Source: VRUE01 sp963702035 | Lineage (GTDB): Bacteria > Actinomycetota > Thermoleophilia > Solirubrobacterales > 70-9 | Direction: 5' to 3' | Assembly (NCBI GenBank): GCA_963702035.1 | Contig: OY969700.1 | Coordinates: 1,488,001-1,552,000, forward strand | DNA: 64,000 nt | In this document: piece by piece, positions 8,155 through 16,074 of the stretch | How positions within the stretch are numbered: position 1 is the first letter of the stretch | Layout: every line of letters starts with the position of its first letter | Notes under the pieces: model-generated | Told to the model about the DNA's origin: nothing | Database searches by the model: none | The model's input: only the letters and a program-made list of their open reading frames with translations | Program-made: the position numbers and the translations under genes

Positions 8155-8743
8155 TCGGACTCTCCCTGATAGTTAGATCGGTACGAGTCAAGCAGTCTAA
8201 TCGCCCCCCGCCTGACTTTTGGCGCATGTTTGCAGGGCTTTACCCGGGGAATCCCGGTTGTCTGGAACCTTTCTAATGCTCGAAAAGTTCTGCGCAAACG
8301 GAGATTGCAAGGTCGTTTGACTGGGAATTCCTGACCCAGGGAGGGGGTGAGCGCAATGAAGATTACTTCGCATGGACGTGTGTCGCCGATTACGTCCATT
8401 CACAAGTCCGGCTAGTTCGTTCTGAGCGTCGGGGTCAACGCTTTGGTTGGCCCCGACTCGCTCGGACGTCCATGTTGCTGAGCTGGCCCGCTGTCGGCAA
8501 AAATCAATAGCCGCAAAAAGTTAAATAGGCGGGGAAAAGTCCGCCAAATCGACTTGCAAATTGTCAGTGAACACCTAGTGTCGCGTCTATCACTCAGGAC
8601 CTTAAAACTGCTCGGTCTCGTTGCACCTCCCATGGGCGAGACCAAGTGGCGGCCGGACCCCGGGTGGCGAATGGGGTACACCACCCGGGGTCCGGCATAG
8701 AAGCCTTCTTTTTGTCAGAGCCAATGTGGTTCGACCGCGACCT
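8155..8743. other. 589-bp non-coding stretch
   Basis: No reading frame here has convincing coding character on either strand, and composition is lower in GC than average. It contains an imperfect hairpin around 8424-8458 and a strong 16-bp stem at 8652-8696, described separately. It probably contains the promoters for the minus-strand HTH gene (8154) and the plus-strand HTH pair (8744). Confidence 0.6.
8652..8696 (+). terminator. long perfect hairpin (16-bp stem) followed by a T-rich tract
   Basis: GCCGGACCCCGGGTGG (8652-8667) pairs perfectly with CCACCCGGGGTCCGGC (8681-8696) across a 13-nt loop. Nine nt later the strand reads CTTCTTTTTG. It could terminate read-through or act as an attenuator 30-50 nt upstream of the HTH gene at 8744; the nearest upstream plus-strand gene is far away, so a regulatory role is possible. 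Confidence 0.6.
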
Positions 8744-9037
8744 GTGAGCGACGAGATCCCGCCCATCCCTGATGCCTGGTGGGCCTCTTTGGCGCACCGT
8801 CTCCTCCATCCCGTTCAGAAAGGAGTGATCAAGTCTCTGCGACAAAGCGGCCGGCCACTGTCAACCCGCGATATGGCCAAGGTCGTGGAGGGCGCGAGCG
8901 CAGCCGGTCTCGCTCATCACCATCTACGGCGCCTGCGCAGGATCGGCGCCATCGACTACGCCTGTGGCGAGACGCCTAGCAATTCGATCGATGTCCGCTA
9001 CCGGCTCGTATTGGAGCTGCCCGCCGATGATCGCTGA
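8744..9037 (+). CDS. small winged-helix-like protein, first gene of an HTH pair
   Basis: From the GTG at 8744 the product is 97 aa (VSDEIPPIPDAWW...); an in-frame GTG at 8726 is an alternative. I reject ATG 8621 because it would translate through the hairpin at 8652-8696. Residues 25-75 (QKGVIKSLRQSGRPLSTRDMA, then a second helix and HLRRLRRIGAIDYA) fit a winged helix-turn-helix, and the last strand ends VRYRLVLEL. The gene overlaps the following XRE gene by 11 nt, so the two are co-translated and may act together. It belongs to no family that I recognise. Confidence 0.6.
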   Translation: MSDEIPPIPDAWWASLAHRLLHPVQKGVIKSLRQSGRPLSTRDMAKVVEGASAAGLAHHHLRRLRRIGAIDYACGETPSNSIDVRYRLVLELPADDR

Positions 9038-9320
9038 CCGAAGGCCGCTTCCGGAGCACTTCGGCAACCGCGTCCGTGCCTGCCGAATTCGGGCCGAGAT
9101 CTCACAGGAGGCGCTCGGTGAGCTGACAGCGCTTCACCGCACAGAGATCGGGCTGCTTGAGCGGGGAGAGCGAGAGCCTCGGCTCAGCACGATCATCAAA
9201 CTCGCGGACGCACTCGAAGTCCCGCTCCACGAATTGGTCGGTGAAATCGGCTGGCACTCGGACGGTGCCGGCCAAGGTGAGTTCGAGTTCCGCGACCTGC
9301 GCGATGTGCCAGCCGGGTAG
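9027..9320 (+). CDS. XRE-family HTH transcriptional regulator
   Basis: The protein is 97 aa from the ATG at 9027, inside the 3' end of the previous gene. A Cro/C1-type HTH occupies residues 10-68: FGNRVRACRIRAEISQEALG, then the recognition helix region RTEIGLLERGEREP and LADALEVPLHEL. The C-terminal 25 residues are acidic and Gly-rich with no known domain. Small XRE proteins of this layout are common in restriction-modification controllers, phage and TA loci; no such partner is evident other than the co-transcribed winged-helix protein. Confidence 0.85.
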   Translation: MIADRRPLPEHFGNRVRACRIRAEISQEALGELTALHRTEIGLLERGEREPRLSTIIKLADALEVPLHELVGEIGWHSDGAGQGEFEFRDLRDVPAG

Positions 9321-9421
9321 TCCTCGCGAGACCAGCGCAGGCTGAGCCTGGCTCCAGCCGGTTAAGACGAGAAGCTACGGCCTGTGCTCGCGCGGAAACC
9401 GCTTGAGCAAGCGGAAAACAA

Positions 9422-9694
9422 TTACGCCGAAGCCTTGCTCTTGTAGTACTCGGCGTTGATCTCGGCGTATTTTGCCCACTCGGCGGGGAGCTGGTCCTCG
9501 GCGAAGCAGGCGTCGACCGGGCAGGCCTCGACGCAGGCGTCGCAGTCGATGCACTCGTCGGGGTCGATGTAGAGCATCTCGACCGAGTCGTAGTCGGGCT
9601 CGTCCGGGGTCGGGTGGATGCAGTCCACCGGACATACCTCGACGCACGAGTTGTCCTTCTGGCCAATGCACGGCTCGGCGATGACGTAGGTCAT
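9422..9694 (-). CDS. fdxA: 7Fe ferredoxin, FdxA type
   Basis: The protein is 90 aa, ATG at 9694 with AGGAGA at good spacing. Cysteines 9, 17 and 58 match the [3Fe-4S] ligands and 21, 48, 51 and 54 the [4Fe-4S] ligands of 7Fe ferredoxins (PCIGQKDNSCVEVCPVDC and CIDCDACVEACP). Cys25 corresponds to the free cysteine of that family. Against the usual 106-aa or mycobacterial forms there is an insertion of about nine acidic residues (28-37) before the second cluster motif. It acts as a cytoplasmic electron carrier. The C-terminus YKSKASA resembles the peptide encoded by the vapBC-flanking repeats. Confidence 0.95.
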   Translation of the reverse strand: MTYVIAEPCIGQKDNSCVEVCPVDCIHPTPDEPDYDSVEMLYIDPDECIDCDACVEACPVDACFAEDQLPAEWAKYAEINAEYYKSKASA

Positions 9695-9953
9695 TCGAAG
9701 ATTCTCCTGGGGTCGTCTTTGCGGTGCCTGGCGGGTACTCGGGCCCCTGCCAAGCGCGAGCGGACATTTTAGGGATTGCGAGGCGCGACGTGATCGACGA
9801 CCCGACTTCGGGCCGAGCGCCCTCCTCCGCTCGCTCGAGACCTGGTGATCCCGCTATTGGGTATTGTCGAGTTCTCCGCGGTGCGATAGACAGGCGTGCT
9901 CAGTCACTCCGATTCCGGCGCGACGCCGCCCCACGAGGATCCAGAGAAGACAA

Positions 9954-11780
9954 ATGCAATCGAAGATCCTCGTCGCTTTGCTTGGATCGCTTGCCGCGCT
10001 CGCGGTCTGTGCCGCGCCGGCCGGCGCGGTCGTCGCCAACACCGCGGGCGGCCGGGTCTCCTACCTGCCGCTGAACGAAGCGGCCGCGGCCCACACCCCC
10101 GCCCCCGGGGGCGCCTTCGGGCCGGCGGGGACGACCGAACCCAGCGGCGAACCGCCGCTGACCTATCACGGCGGCCCGGTCATGCACGAACAGACTGCCT
10201 ACGCGATTTTCTGGGTCCCTGGCGGCTACTCCCTCCCCGCCGGATACGGGGCGGCGATCGAAAGCTACTTCGAAAACGTCGCCGCCGACAGCGGCAAGTC
10301 GACCAACGTCTACTCGGTCGGCGCCCAGTACACCGACGGGAGCGGGCACGCCACCTACATCGACTCCTATGGCGGAGCTGTGACCGACACGACCGCCTAC
10401 CCGACCAGCGGCACCTGTCCGACGTACAGCGGCGTGGAATCGTTCACCGCCTGCATCACCGACGCCAAGCTTGAAGCGGAGGTCGAATCGGTCGTCAACG
10501 CCCGGGGCTGGCCGGACGGCCTCGGGGCCGAGTACTACGTCGTCCTGCCGCCTCACGCGGGCAGCTGCTTCGAAACGGCCGGCGGCGTTTGCTTCGACAA
10601 GCAGTTCTGCGCCTACCACAGCTACACCGAATCCGCCGGAGACATCTACTCCAACATCAGCTACTCGCCCGGAGACGTGTTCGGCTGCGGCGTCGGCGAG
10701 TACCCCAACGGCCATGCCAATGGCAACGTCAACGACACCCTCAGCAGCCTCAGCCACGAGGCCAACGAGTCGATCACCGACCCGCATCTGAACGCCTGGT
10801 ATGACTCCGAAGGCTTTGAGAACGGCGACGAGTGCCGCAACTCGAGCGACGACTACGGCGCGTCGCTCGGCGGCGGCGCGGGCGCCCTCTTCAACCAGTC
10901 GATCGCCGGCGGTCACTACTTCCTCCAGCAGGAGTGGAGCAACCACATCGACGACTGCGCCCAGCGCGTAGCGCCGGCGACGCCGGCAATCGCCGATCCC
11001 GGCGCGGTCGAAGCCGGCGAAGCCGTTCCCTTCGACGCAAGCGCCTCCACGCCCGGAGAGGCGGCGATCGTCTCCTACCACTGGGACTTCGGCGACGGCG
11101 GCAGCGCCGGCGGCCCGACTCCGACCCACACCTTTGCGGCCGCCGGCGGCACGTTCGCGGTGGCGCTCACGCTTGAAGACGCCTGGGGCCTCAGCTACTC
11201 GACCACCCGCAAAGTGACCGTCACCCCGCACCTGCCGCCGCTGCTATCGATCGGCGCCGCGAGCGGTGTGGGCATCGACGCCACGACCCTCAACGGCAGC
11301 GTGAATCCAGAGGGGCATAGCACTACCTATCGCTTCGAATACGGTCCGACCACCGCCTACGGCAGCTCGACGGCGGCGACCGCCGCTGGCTCGGGCCAGG
11401 CAACCGGGGCGGCCACGGCCGGTATCGGCGGCCTCAGTCCGGCGACCACTTATCACTACCGGCTCGTCGCGACCAATGCGGTCGGCCCCTCGACCACGGC
11501 GGATGCCGTCTTCACCACCGCGTCGCTCCCTCCGCCACCGCCGAGCTGCAAAGTCCCCAAACTCGCCGGCAAGACGCTCGGCCGGGCGAAAGTGGCGCTG
11601 AGCGCTGCTCATTGCAAGCTCGGCAAGGTGACCAAGCCGAAAGCGAAAAGGGGGCGCAAGCTGCCGGCGCTGGTCGTCAAGACCTCGGCGCCGAGGGCGG
11701 GGGCCAAGCCCGCGAGCGGCAAGGTCAACCTCACCCTCGGTCCCAAGCCGAAACCGAAAAAGCATCACCACACCCACTGA
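9954..11780 (+). CDS. secreted EXORDIUM-like protein with PKD, FN3-like and PASTA-like domains
   Basis: The protein is 608 aa from the ATG at 9954 (AGAGAAGA upstream), chosen because the signal peptide MQSKILVALLGSL...AGAVVA starts there. Residues 70-335 resemble the plant EXORDIUM/phosphate-induced-1 fold: GGPVMHEQTAYAIFWVPGGY and SLSHEANESITDPHLNAWY, where HEANE (268-272) aligns with the conserved HExxE. A PKD domain follows (YHWDFGDGGSAGG), then an FN3-like segment with FEYGPTTAYGS and YHYRLVATNAVG. A PASTA-like segment comes next (CKVPKLAGKTLGRAKVALSAAHC) and a Lys/His-rich tail. Whether the HExxE is catalytic is unknown; EXORDIUM proteins are not proven proteases. The protein is likely cell-wall associated or released. 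Confidence 0.85.
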   Translation: MQSKILVALLGSLAALAVCAAPAGAVVANTAGGRVSYLPLNEAAAAHTPAPGGAFGPAGTTEPSGEPPLTYHGGPVMHEQTAYAIFWVPGGYSLPAGYGAAIESYFENVAADSGKSTNVYSVGAQYTDGSGHATYIDSYGGAVTDTTAYPTSGTCPTYSGVESFTACITDAKLEAEVESVVNARGWPDGLGAEYYVVLPPHAGSCFETAGGVCFDKQFCAYHSYTESAGDIYSNISYSPGDVFGCGVGEYPNGHANGNVNDTLSSLSHEANESITDPHLNAWYDSEGFENGDECRNSSDDYGASLGGGAGALFNQSIAGGHYFLQQEWSNHIDDCAQRVAPATPAIADPGAVEAGEAVPFDASASTPGEAAIVSYHWDFGDGGSAGGPTPTHTFAAAGGTFAVALTLEDAWGLSYSTTRKVTVTPHLPPLLSIGAASGVGIDATTLNGSVNPEGHSTTYRFEYGPTTAYGSSTAATAAGSGQATGAATAGIGGLSPATTYHYRLVATNAVGPSTTADAVFTTASLPPPPPSCKVPKLAGKTLGRAKVALSAAHCKLGKVTKPKAKRGRKLPALVVKTSAPRAGAKPASGKVNLTLGPKPKPKKHHHTH

Positions 11781-11804
11781 GCATCACTAGCATCGGCGGC
11801 TGAG

Positions 11805-12695
11805 ATGCTGCTCCTGACCGGCGCCACCGGAAGCATTGGATCGCGGCTGCTGCCGCTGCTGCTCGAGCGGGGCGAGGACGTGCGCTGCCTGGTGCGGGAG
11901 CCGCGGCGGCTCGGCGCGCACCGGGTCGACGTGCAGATCGCGCTCGGCGACCTCGGCGAGATGTCCGACCCGTACCTGCTGCGCCAGGCGCTGCGCGGGG
12001 TCGACACGGTGATCCACCTGGCGGCGACGATCCGCGACCAGCCGCCGCACCGGATCGAGGAGCTGAACGGGCTGGCGACGGTGCGGCTGTTGCGCGCCGC
12101 CGAGCGCAGCGGTGTGCGGCGCTTCGACTTCTTCAGCGCGCTTGACGCGGCCGCGGCCCAGCGCACCCGCTTCTTCCGCGCCAAGTGGCTGGCCGAGCAG
12201 GCGATCGCTTCCTCGCCGCTGGAGACCACGATCTTCGCCCCCTCGATCGTCTACGACCGCAGCGACCCCTGGGTGACGCTGCTGCGCCGTTTCTCCTTCC
12301 TGCCGGTGCTGCCCGTGTCGGGCGACGGGCGGGCCCGCTTCCAGCCGATCTGGGCTGACGACGCCGCCCGCTGCGTCGTCGCGACGCTGGGCCGTGATGC
12401 GTCGGGTATCCGCGACCGCTATGAGCTGGCCGGGCCCGAGACGCTCAGCTACGACGAGATGTCCGACCTGGTCAGCCGCGTCGCCGGACGGCCGCGGCCG
12501 CTCGTCCACGTCCCCCTGCCACTGATCCGCGCCGGTCTGATCGGGCTCCGCAACGCCTTCGGCGAGGCCGTGTTCGCAACCTGGGAGGAGGCGGAGCTGA
12601 TGGAGGTATCGATGACCAGCGAGCGCGGCACCGCGGATGCGCAGGAGCTGGGAATAGAGCCGAGAAGGATGGGCGATATCCTCGCGGAGGCTTAA
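11805..12695 (+). CDS. NAD(P)-dependent sugar epimerase/reductase-like SDR (atypical)
   Basis: The protein is 296 aa. The N-terminal Rossmann motif is LLLTGATGSIGSRLLPLLL (GxxGxxG), followed by CLVREP and HLAATIRDQPP. A Lys near 125 (RAKWLAEQAI) replaces the classical YxxxK, as in the atypical NDUFA9-like SDR group. WADDAARCVVATL and the C-terminal helices fit that group, whose members reduce or epimerise diverse small molecules or act as structural subunits. It starts 24 nt after the upstream stop and may be co-transcribed. The specific substrate cannot be predicted. Confidence 0.8.
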   Translation: MLLLTGATGSIGSRLLPLLLERGEDVRCLVREPRRLGAHRVDVQIALGDLGEMSDPYLLRQALRGVDTVIHLAATIRDQPPHRIEELNGLATVRLLRAAERSGVRRFDFFSALDAAAAQRTRFFRAKWLAEQAIASSPLETTIFAPSIVYDRSDPWVTLLRRFSFLPVLPVSGDGRARFQPIWADDAARCVVATLGRDASGIRDRYELAGPETLSYDEMSDLVSRVAGRPRPLVHVPLPLIRAGLIGLRNAFGEAVFATWEEAELMEVSMTSERGTADAQELGIEPRRMGDILAEA

Positions 12696-13163
12696 ACGCA
12701 CCCTTGCGGCGCTGATAGCGCTGACGGCAGTCACCGCGGCACTCGGGACGGGCACCGCTGCGGCGCTCTCCCTGGTCCCCCCAAGTCGAACGTCTTCTTC
12801 GGGGTCAGCGATCAGGGCACGACGGAGGATTTCAACGAATTCACCGAACTGCTCGGCGGCAAGCACCCGGCGCTGCTGGAGACCTTCCATCCCTGGGGCA
12901 ACAGCCTCAACAAGTCCTACGAACGCTGGCGCAAAACCGGCACGCGCCCGATCCTGCACATCTCCAGCGCCGACGACCAGACCCCGGCCGAGTTGATCAC
13001 GCCGGAGCAGATCGCCCTCGGCGCACCCTGCGCCTCAAGGTCCGCCGCGCCACCTCCTTACCGAAGCCGAATACAACGCCGGCCTCCTCCCGCAACTGCC
13101 GCCCAAGCCCAAAAAAACACCCGAGCCCCACTGCCGCCCCGGCGCCAGCCCCAACCTCTTAGG
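12673..13163 (+). pseudogene. decayed secreted protein gene, GH26-like N-terminus
   Basis: A signal-peptide-like frame (RRLKRTLAALIALTAVTAAL) runs to the C-run at 12777-12782. The reading then continues in another frame as PKSNVFFGVSDQGTTEDF, HPALLETFHPWGNSLNKSY and RPILHISSADDQTPAELITP. One missing C in the run (six instead of seven) would explain the break. After ALG at about 13020 the frame degrades again into Pro-rich residues with no stop-free continuation of the domain, so an internal deletion is likely. The FHPWG and RPILHIS segments resemble the start of the beta-mannanase-like (GH26-type) barrel seen in secreted actinobacterial proteins. The remainder of the barrel, including both catalytic Glu, is missing. 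Confidence 0.7.
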
Positions 13164-13216
13164 CCGCCGACGGGCCGATAAGTCAAGTCGGACTTGACTT
13201 ATCGGCCCGTCGGCGG
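13164..13216. repeat. 53-bp perfect palindrome, copy 1
   Basis: Two 26-bp arms, 13164-13189 and 13191-13216, are exact reverse complements around a single central G (core AAGTCAAGTC-G-GACTTGACTT). The copy lies where the decayed plus-strand gene and the minus-strand DUF559 gene converge and overlaps the last codons of the latter. A near-identical copy lies at 14136-14186. Confidence 0.95.
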
Positions 13217-14113
13217 AGGGGCTGGTTGGCCAAGGAGACCCCGGATCGTTTTGGCGAGGCGCCGGGGTTCGCGTTCGATCTGCTCCCAAGTGCAGCGGGA
13301 GACTCGCCAACCGGCGAGTTGCAGCCGTTGCTCGCGCTCCCTATCGCCCTGAAACGCGGAGTCGGTGTCGTGGTAGCGGCGGCTGTCCGCTTCGACGATC
13401 AACCCGGAGGCGCGCCAAAGGAAGTCCGGCATCGTGCGGCGACCACCAGGGTAGAGCGTCACGTTGACCTCCGGCTGCGGCAATCCGGCGCGCTCGCACA
13501 TGCGGAGGAAGAGGAGCTCCATGTCGCTCCGCGTCCGCTTCGTCAGAGGATGTATTTCGTCCATCACCATTCTCAGGCGAGCGACGCCCCGGCGTCCACG
13601 GCTCCGCTTGATCAGCTGGCGGACGGCCCTGTGATTGAGGATCCGAAGCACCTCAGCCTCGGAGACGACCTTCCTCAATTCCCAGACCGGAGCAACTGCC
13701 GCGAAATCCAGCAGCGTCCGCGCCACGGCGGTACAGGGAATCCCGCGAAGGACCGTCCGATCAGCCGAAGTCAGCGATCCATCCCGGTGGGCAGCGATTT
13801 CCCTGGGAACCCGTCCTCGCCGATTCGGAGCGGTCACATCTATCGAGCCACGGGAATCTTTACGCAGGCCCCAAAGCGCCACGGCTGACCGATGCGACAA
13901 CACAGCGCTCGACCCACAGGCGAGCACCGCCGCCATCCATTCTCGTTCCGCCGTCATCCGCGGATGGCCTACCGCATAGACACCAAGGTGAACGCGATGC
14001 AGCGCGCCGACCTGGGCTCGCCATTGCGCCGTCCCCTTGTCCATTCCCAAACCCCGCAGTTGTTCAAGCGAAATCAATCCATGCTGACGCCCTGCTATCC
14101 GAGCGATCCCCAA
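13199..14113 (-). CDS. AbiEi/DUF559-type protein with C-terminal Vsr-like endonuclease domain
   Basis: The frame is open from 14212, but sequence upstream of about 14113 reads through a palindrome. A TTG at 14113 (LGIARIAGRQHGLISLEQL) matches where this family normally begins, so I place the start there (304 aa); it is inferred. The N-terminal 85 residues form the winged-helix AbiEi antitoxin-like domain (RQHGLISLEQLRGLG, HRVHLGVYAVGHP). A middle segment follows with VLSHRSAVALWGLR. The last 110 residues form a DUF559/Vsr-like nuclease fold with PDFLW, LIVEADSRRYH and AGWRVSRCTW. Such genes are abundant in Actinobacteria; a DNA-modifying or defence role is suspected but unproven. The C-terminal residues PPPTGR are encoded by the palindrome. 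Confidence 0.8.
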   Translation of the reverse strand: MGIARIAGRQHGLISLEQLRGLGMDKGTAQWRAQVGALHRVHLGVYAVGHPRMTAEREWMAAVLACGSSAVLSHRSAVALWGLRKDSRGSIDVTAPNRRGRVPREIAAHRDGSLTSADRTVLRGIPCTAVARTLLDFAAVAPVWELRKVVSEAEVLRILNHRAVRQLIKRSRGRRGVARLRMVMDEIHPLTKRTRSDMELLFLRMCERAGLPQPEVNVTLYPGGRRTMPDFLWRASGLIVEADSRRYHDTDSAFQGDREREQRLQLAGWRVSRCTWEQIEREPRRLAKTIRGLLGQPAPPPTGR

Positions 14114-14135
14114 ATCCCATCTCGCAGCAGACCCT

Positions 14136-14186
14136 CGCCGACGGGCCGATAAGTCAAGTCCGACTTGACTTATCGGCCCGTCGGCG
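14136..14186. repeat. 51-bp perfect palindrome, copy 2
   Basis: Arms 14136-14160 and 14162-14186 (25 bp each) are exact reverse complements around a central C. The arm sequence is the same as the palindrome at 13164-13216, except that the centre is C instead of G and the arms are one base shorter. Together the two copies bracket the DUF559/AbiEi gene. Confidence 0.95.
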
Positions 14187-14261
14187 GGTTGTTGGGGGTG
14201 GCGGGGTGGCACGGGCCCGACGCTGGCAGGTGTCGGCGCGCGGGTGGTGCGCTGATTGCGC

Positions 14262-14290
14262 CGATTTGGCGCAGGCTCTGCGCCAAATCG
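14262..14290. repeat. 13-bp inverted repeat between groEL and the DUF559 gene
   Basis: CGATTTGGCGCAG (14262-14274) and CTGCGCCAAATCG (14278-14290) are perfectly complementary around GCT. It lies just beyond the groEL terminator, in a stretch (14114-14388) that has no gene but three stem-loops. It may be a back-up terminator for groEL read-through; there is no U-run. Confidence 0.7.
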
Positions 14291-14310
14291 CTGCTCCCGC
14301 TGCTCCGATG

Positions 14311-14341
14311 TAAAAGAGGGGCCCGGTTTCCCGGGCCCCTC
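14311..14341 (-). terminator. Rho-independent terminator of the groES-groEL operon
   Basis: On the minus strand the stem GAGGGGCCCGG/CCGGGCCCCTC (14341-14331 with 14326-14316) has a 4-nt loop and is followed directly by TTTTA. It starts 48 nt after the groEL stop. Confidence 0.93.
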
Positions 14342-14388
14342 GCAAAGCCACTCGCCTGTTGAGGCGAGGATACGCCTGAGCGGCGTCG

Positions 14389-16029
14389 CTACATCATGCC
14401 GCCCATGTCCGGCATTCCGCCGCCGGGCATGCCGCCGCCGGCGCCTTCCTTCTCCGGCGGCTCGGCGATGATCGCCTCGGTGACGAGGATGTTCTTGGCG
14501 ATCGAGGCCGCGTTCTGCAGCGCCGAGCGCGTGACCATCGTCGGGTCGATGACGCCGGCCTTGATCAGGTCGCCGTACTCGCCCGTCGCCGCGTTGAGCC
14601 CTTCGCCGGCTTTCAGGTCGCGGACCTTGTTGACGACGACCGAGCCCTCCAGACCGGAGTTCTCGGCGATCTGACGAACCGGCTCCTCCAGCGAGCGGTG
14701 CACGATGCGGGCACCGGTCACCTCATCCGGGTCGTCGAGCTTGTCGGGGTCGAGGTCTGACTGCGCGTTCAGCAGCGCGACGCCACCGCCCGGCACGACT
14801 CCCTCCTCGAGCGCCGCCCGGGTCGCCTGCAGGGCGTCCTCGACACGGTGCTTTTTCTCCTTCATCTCGGTCTCGGTGGCGGCGCCGACCTTGACAACGG
14901 CGACACCCCCGGCCAGCTTGGCGAGGCGCTCCTGGAGCTTCTCGCGATCGAAGTCGGAGTCGGTGTTCTCGATCTCCTGCTTGATCTGGTTGATCCGGCC
15001 TTTGATGTCCTCGGCGTCGCCGGCGCCGTCGATGATCGTCGTCGTGTCCTTGGAGACGACGACGCGACGCGCCTTGCCGAGCTGGGAGAGCTGGGTGTTC
15101 TCCAGTTTGAGGCCCATCTCCTCGGTGATCACCTCGCCGCCGGTGAGGATGCCGATGTCCTCGAGCATCCGCTTGCGGCGGTCGCCGAAGCCCGGCGCCT
15201 TGACCGAGACGCCGGTGAACGTGCCGCGCAGCTTGTTGACGACCAGGGTCGCGAGGCACTCGCCCTCGACGTCCTCGGCGACGATCAGCAGCGGCTTGCC
15301 ACCCTGCATCACCTGCTCGAGCACCGGCAGGATGTCCCGCACGGAGCCGATTTTCTGGTTGGCGATGAGGATGTAGGGGTCCTCCAGCACCGCCTCCATG
15401 CGGTCCTGGTCGGTGACCATGTACGGGGAGATGTAGCCCTTGTCGAACTGCATCCCCTCGGTGAACTCCAGCTCCATGCCGAAGGTCTGGCCCTCCTCGA
15501 CGTTGACGACGCCGTCTTTGCCGACTTTCTCGATCGCGTCGGCGATCACGTTGCCGATCTCATCGTCGGCGGCGGAGATGGCGGCGACACGAGCGATCTG
15601 CTCCTTGCCGGCAACCTCTTTGGACTGCTTGTTGCGGAGGTTGTCGACGACGTCGTCGACAGCCTTCTCGATGCCGCGGCGCAGGGCCAGCGGGTTGGCG
15701 CCGGCGGCGACGTTCTTGAGGCCGTGACGAACAATCGTCTGGGCCAGCAGGGTCGCCGTCGTGGTGCCGTCGCCGGCCACGTCGTTGGTCGCCGTGGCGA
15801 CCTCGCGTACCAGCTGTGCGCCCTGGTTCTCGAAGACGTCCTCGACTTCGACCTCGCGGGCGATGGTGACGCCGTCATTGGTGATCGTCGGCGCGCCGAA
15901 CTTTTTGTCGAGCACGACGTAACGGCCTTTCGGGCCGAGGGTGACCTTGACGGCGTCGGCAACTGCATCGACGCCGGCCTGCAGGGCCCCGCGTGCCTCC
16001 TCCTTGTACTTCAGCTCCTTGTGAGCCAT
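14389..16029 (-). CDS. groEL: chaperonin GroEL (60 kDa)
   Basis: The protein is 546 aa, the standard length. ATG at 16029 follows a strong AGGAGGAAGG. The product opens MAHKELKYKEEARGALQAGV. Family landmarks include LGPKGRYVVLDKKFG, GDGTTTATLLA (catalytic Asp of the ATPase), DKGYISPYMVTD and VPGGGVALL. The C-terminal tail is GGGMPGGGMPDMGGMM, the usual flexible Gly-Met tail. It forms the 14-mer that folds proteins with GroES in an ATP cycle in the cytoplasm. It lies 45 nt downstream of groES in one operon controlled by the CIRCE element. Many actinobacteria have a second groEL elsewhere; that cannot be judged here. Confidence 0.99.
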   Translation of the reverse strand: MAHKELKYKEEARGALQAGVDAVADAVKVTLGPKGRYVVLDKKFGAPTITNDGVTIAREVEVEDVFENQGAQLVREVATATNDVAGDGTTTATLLAQTIVRHGLKNVAAGANPLALRRGIEKAVDDVVDNLRNKQSKEVAGKEQIARVAAISAADDEIGNVIADAIEKVGKDGVVNVEEGQTFGMELEFTEGMQFDKGYISPYMVTDQDRMEAVLEDPYILIANQKIGSVRDILPVLEQVMQGGKPLLIVAEDVEGECLATLVVNKLRGTFTGVSVKAPGFGDRRKRMLEDIGILTGGEVITEEMGLKLENTQLSQLGKARRVVVSKDTTTIIDGAGDAEDIKGRINQIKQEIENTDSDFDREKLQERLAKLAGGVAVVKVGAATETEMKEKKHRVEDALQATRAALEEGVVPGGGVALLNAQSDLDPDKLDDPDEVTGARIVHRSLEEPVRQIAENSGLEGSVVVNKVRDLKAGEGLNAATGEYGDLIKAGVIDPTMVTRSALQNAASIAKNILVTEAIIAEPPEKEGAGGGMPGGGMPDMGGMM

Positions 16030-16074
16030 TGGTTTCCTTCCTCCTTGGTGTCTCTAAGTCCTGGTTGGCGGGGT

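Noticed and set aside
8621..8743. ATG at 8621 as start of the small winged-helix gene
   Set aside because: It would translate through the perfect hairpin at 8652-8696 and add residues with no pattern; GTG 8744 begins at the first plausible domain sequence.
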